This document shows positions 38,610 to 48,375 of a DNA stretch of 64,000 bases, piece after piece. A program made the translations under genes and the position numbers. The notes beneath the pieces were generated by a model. That model ran no database searches and was not told the DNA's origin. It saw nothing but the letters and a program-made list of their open reading frames with translations. This DNA comes from Pelecanus crispus (Eukaryota > Chordata > Aves > Pelecaniformes > Pelecanidae): positions 37,199,150-37,263,149 of the forward strand of contig NC_134653.1 of assembly GCF_030463565.1 (NCBI RefSeq), in the 5' to 3' direction. Position 1 is the first letter of the stretch. The number at the start of each line of letters is the position of its first letter.

Positions 38610-40860
38610 AGCTTGTCCCCGAACTTGTCCCTCGAGCCACACAGAGTTCCCTGGCTTATCCCTCAGCTCCTCCTGTGGCCCTCAGGTTGTCCTCAATCCC
38701 CAACTCAGCCTGTCCCTTGTCCCTCAGCTCATCATTTAACGCCCCCAACTCATCCCTCAGCTTGTCTCTCAGATCGTTTAACCCTACTCATCCCTCAGCT
38801 CATCGTTTAACCCCCCAACTCATCCCTCAGATCGTTTAACCCCCCAACTCATCCCTCAGCTTGTCTCTCAGATCGTTTAACCCTACTCATCCCTCAGCTC
38901 ATTGTTTAACCCCCAACTCATCCCTCAGCTTGTCTCTCAGATCGTTTAACCCCCCAACTCATCCCTCAGCCTGTCCCTTGTCCCTCAGCTCATCATTTAT
39001 CCCCCCAACTTGTCCCTCAGGTCACTGTTAAACCCAACTCATCCCTCAGCTCATCATTTATCTCCTCCAACTCGTCCCTCAGCCTGTCCCTTGTCCCTCA
39101 GCTCAATGTTTAACCCCCCAACTTGTCCCTCAGCTCATCGTTTAACCCTTCAACATGTCCCTCAGCTCTTCATTTTCCCCACCCAACTCGTCCCTCAGCC
39201 TGTCCCTTGTCCCTCAGCTCATTGTTTAACCCTCCAACATGTCCCTCACCTCTTCATTTTCCCCACCCAACTCGTCCTTCAGCCTGTCCCTTGTCCCTCA
39301 GCTGTTTAACACAACTCATCCCTCAGCTCATTTAACCCAACACATCCCTCAGCCTGTCCCTTGTCCCTCAGCTCATTTAACCCCCCAACTTGTCCCTCAG
39401 CTCAATGTTTAACCCCCCAACTTATCCCTCAGCTCATCATTTCCCCCCTCCAACTTGTCCCTCATCCCTCAGCTCACTGTCTAACGCCCCAACTTGTCCC
39501 TCAGCTCATCATTTAAACCCCAAACTCATCCCTCACTCATCATTTAACACCCCCAACTCATCCCTCAGGCTGTCCCTTGTCCCTCAGCTCATCGTTTACC
39601 CCCACCCAACTCATCCCTCAGCCTGTCCCTCAGCTCATCGTTTAACCCAACTCGTCCCTCAGCTCATCATTTAACCCCTCCAACTCATCCCTCAGGCTGT
39701 CCCCTGCCCCTCAGCTCATCCTTTAACCCCCAAACTCATCCCTCACTCATCATTTACCCCACCCAACTCGTCCCTCAGCCTGTCCCTTGTCCCTCAGCTC
39801 ATCGTTTAACCCCCAACCTATCCCTCAGCTCATTGTTTAACCCCCCCAACTCGTCCTTCAGCCTGTCCCTTGTCCCTCAGCTCATCGTTTAACCCAACTT
39901 GTCCCTCAGCTCATCATTTACCCCCCCAACTCACCCCTCAGCCTGTCCCTTGTCCCTCAGCTCATCGTTTAACCCCCCCAACTCACCCCTCAGGCTGTCC
40001 CGTGTCCCTCAGCTCATCGTTTAACCCCCAAACTCATCTCTCACTCATCATTTATGCCTCCACCTCGCCCCTCAGCCTGTCCCCTGTCCCTCAGCTCATT
40101 GTTTAACCCAACTCATCCCTCAGCTCATCGTTTAACCCCCCCAACTCGCCCCTCAGCCTGTCCCGTCCCTCAGCTCATTGTTTAACCCCCCCAACTTGTC
40201 CATCAGCTCATTGTTTAACCCCCCAACTCACCCCTCAGCCCGTCCCTTGTCCCTCAGCTCATCATTTACCCGCCCCCCTCGCCCCTCAGCCGACTGTCCC
40301 CTGTCCCTCAGCTCATCGTTTAACCCCCAACCTATCCCTGAGCTTATCATTTACCCCCCCACCTCGCCCCTCAGGCTGTCCCCTGTCCCTCAGCTCATCG
40401 CTTAACCCCCCCCAACTCACCCCTCAGGCTGTCCCGTCCCTCAGCTCATCGTTTAACCCCCAAACTCATCTCTCACTCATCATTTATGCCTCCACCTCGC
40501 CCCTCAGCCTGTCCCCTGTCCCTCAGCTCATTGTTTAACCCCCCAACTCATCCCTCAGCTCATCGTTTAACCCCCCCAACTCGCCCCTCAGCCTGTCCCG
40601 TCCCTCAGCTCGTTTAACCCCCCAACTTGTCCATCAGCTCATTGTTTAACCCCCCAACTCACCCCTCAGCCCGTCCCTTGTCCCTCAGCTCATCATTTAC
40701 CCCCCCAACTCACCCCTCAGCCTGTCCCTTGTCCCTCAGCTCATCGTTTAACCCCCAAACTCATCCCTCACTCATCACTTACCCCCCCCCCCCGCCCCTC
40801 AGCCTGTCCCCTGCCCCTCAGCTCACCCCTCAGGCTGTCCCCGGCTCATCCTTTAGCCCC
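38610..40860. repeat. Minisatellite 1 (about 2.2 kb), abutting the promoter
   Basis: Dozens of imperfect copies of a C-rich module are built from AACTCATCCCTCAGC, TGTCCCTTGTCCCTCAGC and TCATCGTTTAACCCCC. Short modules of about 31 bp alternate with longer ones of about 50 bp that add the CTGTCCCTTGTCCCTCAGC segment. Variants (ATCGTTTAACCCTACTCATC, CTCTTCATTTTCCCCACCC, TCATTTATGCCTCCACCTCG) cluster locally, showing growth by repeated local duplication. Toward the promoter the units lose TTTAACC and gain GC, grading into the CpG island. Open frames across the array (for example, repeating PLSLSSSFNP peptides) are by-products of the repeat, not genes. The array ends about 1.35 kb before the FBRSL1 start codon. 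Confidence 0.95.
39980..40697. repeat. Higher-order duplication inside minisatellite 1
   Basis: A block of about 290 bases beginning AACTCACCCCTCAGGCTGTC reappears about 432 bases downstream with the same ordered variants. These include TCTCTCACTCATCATTTATG, CCTCCACCTCGCCCCTCAGC and AACTTGTCCATCAGCTCATT. The offset drifts from 434 to 431 through small indels. Preserved order of rare variants shows a segmental duplication after the variants had arisen. Confidence 0.85.
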
Positions 40861-41203
40861 CCGCCCACCCCGCAGCCCGTCCCCGCTCCCAGCGCTCCTC
40901 CCGGGCTCGCCCCTTGTCCCCGGCTCGCCCCCGGCCAGCCCCTCCTTGCCCCCTCCATTTCCCGGGGGGGGGGGGGGGGGGGCGGCCGGGAGGAGCCGCG
41001 GCAGCCGGGCCGGGCGGGAGGGGGAAACTTTTCCCGGCGGCGGGGGGCGAGGGCGGGCCGCGGTGCCCCCTCCTCCGCTCGGCGCTGGGGCGAGGCGGGG
41101 CGGGAAGGAGGAGGAGGAGGAGGAGGAGGAGGAGGAAGGGGGGGGGGCCGGGGGCACGGCCGGGCCTGCGCCGGGGAATGACGCGCAGCTGGCAGCCCTG
41201 CTC

Positions 41204-41944
41204 ATGCGCGGCCGGCCGGGCGGTGCTAGCGCCGCGTCCCAGCTCGGGGAGAATGGGGCGGCATCCGGGCAGCGCCGACTGAGCGGCTTCTGGGGGCCGG
41301 GGCTGCGCCGCGCCGCGCCGCGGGCGGCCGGGCTGGGGCGGGCGGGCCAGCGCCATCCGGCAGCGGGCGGGGGCGCCGCGGGGGGCTGCGAGCCGCCGGC
41401 GGCGCCCGGCGAGGAGGAGGGGGCGGCGGCGGCGGCGGGCGGCGGCGGGCGGCGGCGGGGGCTGCCCGGGGATTGTCTCGCTCGCTCCGCGGCAAGAAAG
41501 TTGGGCGGCGAGCGCGGCGGCCCCCCCGGCGCGGGGAGCGGCGGCCGGAGCGGGCCCGGAGCCGCGCTGCCCCCGGGGAGGGGGCGCCGCGCCTGGATTA
41601 TCCCGAGCTGGGTCGAGCCTCCTGGATCTGCCTCTGCCCGCCGCGCCGAGCGAAGCCGAGGTGTCCTCGTCCTGATCCAGACAGATCCCCCCCCCCTCCT
41701 TTTTTTTTTTTTTTTTTTCCCCTCCCCTCCTCTTCCCGTCTCTGCTTTTTTTTTTTTTTTTTTTTTTTTGGGGGGGTGGGGGGGGGCGGGGGGGGGTGGA
41801 AATTTGTCAAGGTCATTCCGTGGATTTAATATTTTTTGTGTGTGTGTGTGCCGCTCGCCCCACCGCCACCCAGCCTTGCTCTGTGGATTATCATCGCCCT
41901 GGATCCGAGGGTCTGAACAGCAGGATTTTTGTTGTTGTTGTTGA
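41204..41944 (+). other. ATG-initiated open frame in the 5' leader region (possible uORF)
   Basis: If transcription starts upstream of it, the leader contains an ATG-initiated frame of 246 codons that ends 272 bases before the FBRSL1 start codon. A 34-codon frame (41178-41282) also begins just before it. The peptide is low-complexity (Ala/Gly/Arg-rich, then phenylalanine runs from T tracts and CVCVC from a TG run). No domain is recognised. It is most likely untranslated or upstream of the real start site, and is listed because it would matter for translation if included in the mRNA. Confidence 0.25.
41700..41797. repeat. T19 / T24 / G-run composite in promoter or leader
   Basis: T19, a pyrimidine spacer and T24 run directly into G7-T-G9-C-G9-T-GG. 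The G part is a strong quadruplex candidate on the sense strand. Further pure tracts follow within 350 bases: TG repeat (about 41838-41850), two GTT runs (about 41930-41943 and 41983-41997), C14 (42059-42072) and T22 (42122-42143). Such density so close to a start codon is unusual. Confidence 0.85.
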
Positions 41945-42162
41945 TTTTTTTTTTTTAAATTTTTTTTTTTTTAAATATTTTTTTGTTGTTGTTGTTTTTA
42001 AAGGGCTCCGGGGTTTGGAGAGGGGAAGCGGTGAGTTGGAGGGGGGTGACTTTTCTCTCCCCCCCCCCCCCCTCCCCCGCGCCTCCCCCCCGCCCCCCCC
42101 CACCCCCGCGCCCGGCCTTCCTTTTTTTTTTTTTTTTTTTTTTCCTTTTTTTAAATAATTAA

Positions 42163-42798
<636 letters not shown>

Positions 42799-42904
42799 TG
42801 ACTCTCACTTCAGGGCAAGTCAAGGGTTGTTCGGGGCTTTAATGAGCGGCCGGGGGGCTGCAAAATGTGCTCGGCCTGTGGGATGGTCCGGGGTTGTTGA
42901 GAAT

Positions 42905-43660
42905 GGTGCAGCCCCCCCCAGCATACCCCCCCCGCCCGCCATGCCCACCCCTCTTCCTCCCCCCCCCAACATGCCCACCCCTCTTCCTCCCCCCCCCCAA
43001 CGTGCCCACCCCTCTTCCTCCCCCCCCCAACGTGCCCACCCCTCTTCCTCCCCCCCCCCAACGTGCCCACCCCTCTTCCTCCCCCCCCCAACGTGCCCAC
43101 CCCTCTTCCTCCCCCCCCAACGTGCCCACCCCTCTTCCTCCCCCCCCCCAACGTGCCCACCCCTCTTCCTCCCCCCCCCCAACGTGCCCACCCCTCTTCC
43201 TCCCCCCCCCCAACGTGCCCACCCCTCTTCCTCCCCCCCCCAACGTGCCCACCCCTCTTCCTCCCCCCCCCCAACGTGCCCACCCCTCTTCCTCCCCCCC
43301 CGCCATGCCCACCCCTCTTCCTCCCCCCCCGCCATGCCCACCCCTCTTCCTCCCCCCCGCCATGCCCACCCCTCTTCCTCTCCCCCCCGCCATGCCCACC
43401 CCTCTTCCTCCCCCCCCCGCCATGCCCACCCCTCTTCCTCCCCCCCCCGCCATGCCCACCCCTCTTCCTCCCCCCCCCGCCATGCCCACCCCTCTTCCTC
43501 CCCCCCCCGCCATGCCCACCCCTCTTCCTCCCCCCCCCGCCATGCCCACCCCTCTTCCTCCCCCCCCCAACATGCCCACCCCTCTTCCTCCCCCCCCCCC
43601 CGCCATACCCACTCCCCCCTCCCCCCCCCAACATACCCCCCCCTCCCCCCCCCCCAGCTC
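42905..43660. repeat. Minisatellite 2: about 22 copies of a 30-bp C-rich unit
   Basis: The unit is CCCACCCCTCTTCCTC, then C8-10, then a six-base variant box. In order, copy 1 has GCCATG, copy 2 AACATG, copies 3-12 AACGTG, copies 13-21 GCCATG and copy 22 AACATG. Degraded GCCATA and AACATA copies follow. Several neighbouring copies are identical at exactly 30 bp, so expansion is recent. The minus strand is G-rich (runs of 8-10 G plus GGGG and GGG), giving dense quadruplex potential. Six-frame readings give repetitive PTPLPPPPP or RKRGGHGGG peptides on both strands, a by-product of the repeat. It starts about 395 bases after the exon 1 donor. Confidence 0.96.
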
Positions 43661-44029
43661 GGGGAGTTTGTGTTTGCATTGCCAAAATGTTACTTTATCT
43701 GTCTCCGGAGATTGTTAGCAAATGGCTAGTGTTTGACATTTTGTGGAAAAGAGATGTTTAAATGGATAATAATCCCTTGGTTGTAATTCCCATTTTTGAA
43801 GTAATTGAACAAATTCTTCATCTCTTGTTGACTGTACATATTTTTCTGGTGTTAATAGGCTGGCAAAAAATATTGCTTGTCTAACTTATTACAAACAATA
43901 TTTGCTGAGCAAATACTGCCTGCCTTGTCTGAGCTAAGTTAAGCAGAGCAGGAAATTTAATATTTTCGGAGGGGCATTGACAAACGAAGACTTTGGCTTT
44001 TGGTTTTTGTTTTGTTCGTGTGCGAGGGG

Positions 44030-44735
44030 AAGCAGCGAGCTGTCGCGAGCACCTAGCAAGCCGCTTGAGGGGCGTAAGAACTTGAATTCCCAGTAGACGC
44101 CGGCGGTCCGGGCGCCTTTGCCCGCTCGGCTTTGCCGCGGCGTGGTAGAAACGCGGGCAAAGTTTCGGGTGCTCTGCCTCCTTCGGGTTTCCTGTCGCTT
44201 GCCTGCCTGTGAGCCCGCGTTACGGCGACCAAGGCTTGCGTGCGGGCTAGTGAATAATCTCAGATTGGCCCTGGCATCTCTTAAGGCGTCTGGCTCGGGC
44301 TTTGGGGTCCCGTTTTGTTGGCGGGCTCTGCTTCTCCCCGGCCCGGTGGCCCGGTGGCTATGGGGACGGTTTTTTTGCCGCTCCAACCAAGTTCTCAAAG
44401 TCCCGCGGGCGGTCGCTGAGCCCCGACGGAGGCGTCGCCGGCGGCCTTGGCCACCTGCCCTGGCGTCGGGGCCACGAGACCGGTGCGCGGGGAGCCTGGG
44501 CTTCTGCTCGGGGGCCGCCTGCAGCCCGGGGTGCCGGGGCAGCGCTGGGCGCGCGGGTGCCGGGGCGGGGAGGTGCTTTGTGTTAGCTTGGCCATGGCTT
44601 TCCTTCGGCCTTCCCCGGCGTCGCTTGCGGGCTGCTGTCCTAACAGGAACGCGAACTGCTTTGTCTAGGCAGAACCGCTGAGGAGCGAGCGATCCGCTTT
44701 CGCGTGCCTCGGAAACGAGCCGTACACCTGGCTTG
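44030..44735. promoter_or_regulatory. Intronic CpG-rich patch
   Basis: A dense CpG block has the look of a CpG island, about 1.5 kb beyond exon 1. It could be an alternative promoter, an enhancer or a shore of the main island. No family coding exon, TATA box or donor-linked frame is evident. The minus strand is open for some 270 codons, but that frame lacks an upstream ATG and a recognisable domain; stops are simply rare in such GC-rich DNA. Confidence 0.5.
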
Positions 44736-44769
44736 GCGTGCCTCAAAAACAAGCCATAGACCTGTCTGT
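44702..44769. repeat. 34-bp imperfect tandem duplication
   Basis: GCGTGCCTCGGAAACGAGCC followed by GTACACCTGG is repeated 34 bases on as GCGTGCCTCAAAAACAAGCC followed by ATAGACCTGT. Three CpG in the first copy appear as CpA in the second, the signature of methyl-cytosine decay on the other strand. It lies at the edge of the CpG-rich patch. Confidence 0.75.
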
Positions 44770-45189
44770 GTCGTCTTCTGTGTCATCTTTTTCATTTATT
44801 TATTTTTTTTCCTTTCCTTGGGCATGCTCTTAGTCAAATACGCATCAGCAGATAGGTCCAATTAAACCCCTGAGTCTCTACTGAGCTGTCAGCGAAGAAA
44901 GTAAAATTCATCTTCCTGCAGAAATTTTCTACCATGATGAGCACATTATCAGGAAATAGAATTCAAATGATAGTGCGGTCCCTCCGGGGCCGACGGGGAA
45001 AACTCCGGGCTTTTCGAATGGGATAAGCCTTGTTATCAAATCAGCCGAACCGTAACCTTGATAATAGGGTGCACGAGGGTAGAAGGTGACCTTAAACTTC
45101 TGCCACCCCAAAGTACGTCTGTCTGTGGAAGCACTTCTGGTTTTTCTTTTAATAAAAAATTACGCACAAGTCTTCACGAAACTGCCCCC

Positions 45190-45640
45190 TTCCAAGCTCT
45201 TGCAAAACGCTTCGGTACCCGCCTGAAATGAATTGATTGCTGCCGCGTTTACCGGCACGCGGCGCCTGCACCTCAGCGCCTGGGATGGCGGCCGGCGCCT
45301 CGGAGGGAATCGTGCCAGCAGAATTCCCCGTTTCCTTCGGGTGCTGAACCAGGAGGCGCGTTGTCGTCGAGGTTCTCGGGGAGCCCGCGTGATCGTGTGC
45401 GTTTCGGAAACCCCAGCAGCGCTAAACCGGAGGAAGCCCTGCGCCTCGCGCGGGTTTTCGCACGCAGCGCTGCCTTGGCCCACGGGGGATGTCGGGCAGG
45501 CGGGATGCAGCAGCGGCGGCAAGGGAAGGGGATTATTGAGGCAAAACTACTTTAAAGCGGCGAATGCCGTGTGAATGGCCGAAGGGGCGAGGTGGCTTCG
45601 CGGGGCGTGGAGCCGTGTCCTCCGGTGAGCCGGGCTGCAA
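45190..45640. promoter_or_regulatory. Intronic CpG-rich patch
   Basis: CpG-dense sequence between AT-richer stretches, with no recognised exon. It may be an intronic regulatory element. Function is inferred from composition only. Confidence 0.42.
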
Positions 45641-46679
45641 CAGGTGGCTTGCTTCTGCTTTGCGGGAGGTTCGCCTTTCGGTGCGTCATTTGGATTTTAA
45701 AGAGTGCTTAAAATCTGCCGCGATGATGTTTTGAAAATAAATAATAATTGAAACCTTCCGTCTTCACGAGGGAGGAGGGGAAAAAAAGTCAGTGTGCAGC
45801 CTAGAAAGGATCCTGAACTAAGAAAGTCTGTTTCATTTCTAATCCTAAAAGGAGTTTTTATTGCAGATGTGGTGGCTTGTGGTGATCCTTCCTCGTGTTC
45901 CTCCTCGAGGCTGGTTTGTCACTTGGCGTTGCAGCGAGCTGCGATTACCTTTGATAGGCTGGCTAAGCTTTGGGCTTCCCCCTGGAAATTAAATTTCTCA
46001 ATGGTTAGGCGGAACTTAACGGTAGAAACATTTGGGAGAGGTGAGGTGGTTTTGCGTTTGTTTTTTCTTGCTATCTCAAAATATTGTGAATTCCCCTTCC
46101 CCGCTGAAGAAAGTTCTCACCACTGCTGTTCCTGTAAATAAAGGGTGCCTCACAGGATAAATATATATACTGTTCCTTCACATTGACCTGGGGTATGAGC
46201 AGTTAAGGTTAATACTGAGGGATGGCTTTATGAAGTCTCCTTTAGCTCTTTGGTGTGAATTTTAAGCATTCTGGATTTTGCTCTAACTCGCACGGCAATG
46301 TTTCCGTTGGCGCTTGCCATCCGAAAATACCGTGTCTCCTCTCTGTGATGCTTGCTCGCGACGCGACTTTCGGTCCCCCCGTCCTACCGTCCTTCACCTG
46401 GACAGAGCTGGGTTTATATGTATATGTTAGATTAGGGGAAAAAGAAACAACAAAAAGGAAAAGCCCACAGGCAAACCAGCAGCAGCCTCTTTCTGTGCAT
46501 AAGAAGCTAAAACTTCCCCTTTTCCTTCCTTCCTATGAATCTTCTTGTATAAATCCGGCTCCAACTCGGGTTACGTGCAGCTGATGTGTGTGTAGTGTGT
46601 TTTGTTTGCTTTGTTGTTCTTTTATTTTTTATTTTTTTTTTAAAAATACCCAGCCACCGACCGTGACTTTGGCGTTAAC

Positions 46680-47420
46680 AGTCTGGAAAGCGAAGTTTGC
46701 CCGGAGCCGCTGGCTTGAGGCGGGCGTCCCGGGAGCCGGCTCCCGTGCCGGGGCTCAGAAAAGCCGGCGGGCTGAGAATCGGGGGATTTCTCGCCGCCTT
46801 CCGAAATGAATGGTGCGTGTGTGAGCGTGTGCGTATATTCATTGCGTTCAGACGAAGCTGCTAATTATTCTTGAAGGTGATTGGTGAATCAGAGCGAGAG
46901 AGTCTAAATGAGCGAGTCGGTAGTTGAGGGCTCTCTGATCATAGCTGTTCCTTTCAAGTATGGAAAACAGCGCTAAAAGGGAACTTCATCAGAATGTTAA
47001 TGAATGCCGTCTTTGAGAGCGATTGTTCTCCCAAAGTAGTTGTCAAGACAAGGGGTTGTGTTTTCTTTTTGGCTGCCGTTTATCATTTTTACAGATTCCA
47101 GCAAAGCTTTGGAAGGCCGTGTGGAAATTTGAACTTTCCCGGTGCGCGCGGGATTTTTAGGGACGTTTCACCTCCCTGTAGAACCCTGCGGAGAATCCAG
47201 CTGCGCGCGGAGCGGCGCCTTGTGCAGAAGCAGGTCGGCGAGGCGAAGCGAAGCGCAGCTTGCCTTCGTGCGCGCTGTCTTGGCGCGGTCACGCTGCCCT
47301 TGCGAGCCGACTCGGGGCCCGGCCGCGTCGGCGCGCAGACCCTGAGCAGCCTAACGCTTTGCCCGCTCGCTCTTGCCTTGCACCCAGAGGTCTGGCGGCG
47401 CTGAATCGCGGTCCCTTCTC
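46680..47420. promoter_or_regulatory. Two intronic CpG-rich patches with AT-rich middle
   Basis: CpG-dense segments at about 46.68-46.80 and 47.14-47.41 kb flank an AT-richer core. A TGCGTGTGTGAGCGTGTGCG run near 46.81 kb is partly alternating purine-pyrimidine. The arrangement resembles an enhancer with CpG shores, but nothing in the sequence proves that. Confidence 0.38.
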
Positions 47421-48049
47421 CGCTCCCTGCGCTTGAGGCTGGCAGAGTTTAGAAGTGATAGTCGACTTCTGGACAGGATCCGTGAGTTCTTCAGCTGTTA
47501 TCTCGATAAGGCTGCTTTCACATGTGTGTTGTACACTGTGCTGTTACTGTTGCTCTGATCTCTCATTGATAAGAAAACCAGTGTAGTTAACTGCAGTTTC
47601 CTGTTCCAAAGGTTTTGTGCTCGTTCCACTGACCTAGCTGCGTTACTTCTCATTTATCATCGTATCTCTGTAGATGTGCTTTGCCGCTTCGTTTTTTCCA
47701 TAGTTACTCTTACGTTTTAAAGCAAGCTTCTGGATTTTTCAGTATTTTTTCCCCTTCTACTTAAGTGTCAAGTGATGGTGTATCAAGTTAGTGTTTCTGA
47801 TGGCCGGTTATTCCTTTAAAAAAAGTGCTTTTAGCCTCAGGAAGGCTAATGATTTTCTGGATGGTGCTCTAAATGCTCTAAATGCCTTTTGGTTTTCCCA
47901 AAGGCTTGTTAGTCTCCATTGATTTGTTCTCCTAGCTGTTGATTTTTCGCATCTTGTCTGAAGCGGGTACTTAAGGTATTTTTGTTGTTGTTAAGTAATA
48001 AGAGGTGGTTAATGCAGAGCTAAAATAGAGGGGCGAGCTCCGGGAAGCC

Positions 48050-48375
48050 TGAAGTACCTGCTCAGTCGGGCCAGGACCCGAGGGGAGCTATGCTGCCTGC
48101 AAGCCACGGGCGGGTGGCGGGCAGTGACGAGGACGGATCCATGTATTTTGTTGGAGCCGGAGTTCTTTACCCCAGCAGTACAACCCGCCGGGACCGACGG
48201 GCGCGTTGCGCGCGGCAGAGCGAGCCGCGCAGAGCAGCGAGCGTGTGCGTGGCACGCGCGGCCCCGGACAGGGACGATGCCGGCGGCCTGCGTCAGCGCA
48301 CCGTTGCTGCATTTCACGTGGCTGCGATGGCATCGGGGAAGGGAACGGCTTCCCGACCTGAGGCTTGGCTGTGAA
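48050..48375. promoter_or_regulatory. Intronic CpG-rich patch
   Basis: A short CpG-dense block includes GAGCGTGTGCGTGGCACGCG near 48.24 kb. No exon is recognised. It is abruptly followed by AT-rich sequence around 48.6 kb. Confidence 0.4.

Noticed and set aside
38465..40850. Repeated PLSLSSSFNPPTHPSA-type frames that look like a repetitive protein
   Set aside because: They come from minisatellite 1. The frame breaks every few units as unit length changes, and there is no start, splice or domain evidence.
40853..41495. Minus-strand proline/arginine-rich frames over the promoter that might suggest a divergent protein gene
   Set aside because: Their composition is simply the complement of GC boxes and GGA/GGC runs. 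No homology or splice pattern was seen. A divergent non-coding RNA remains possible.
42905..43660. CRISPR-like regular 30-bp spacing
   Set aside because: There are no unique spacers; the whole unit repeats head to tail. The context is a vertebrate intron.
42810..43761. Long open frames of 170-290 codons on both strands (proline-rich or RGGHGGG-rich)
   Set aside because: They are translations of the 30-bp minisatellite. A 30-base unit keeps frames open automatically, and the peptides are pure repeat with no domain.
43934..44752. Minus-strand open frame of about 270 codons
   Set aside because: It begins at a TTG rather than an ATG, has no recognised domain, and lies in CpG-rich DNA where stops are rare. 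Its ends run into ordinary intron sequence.
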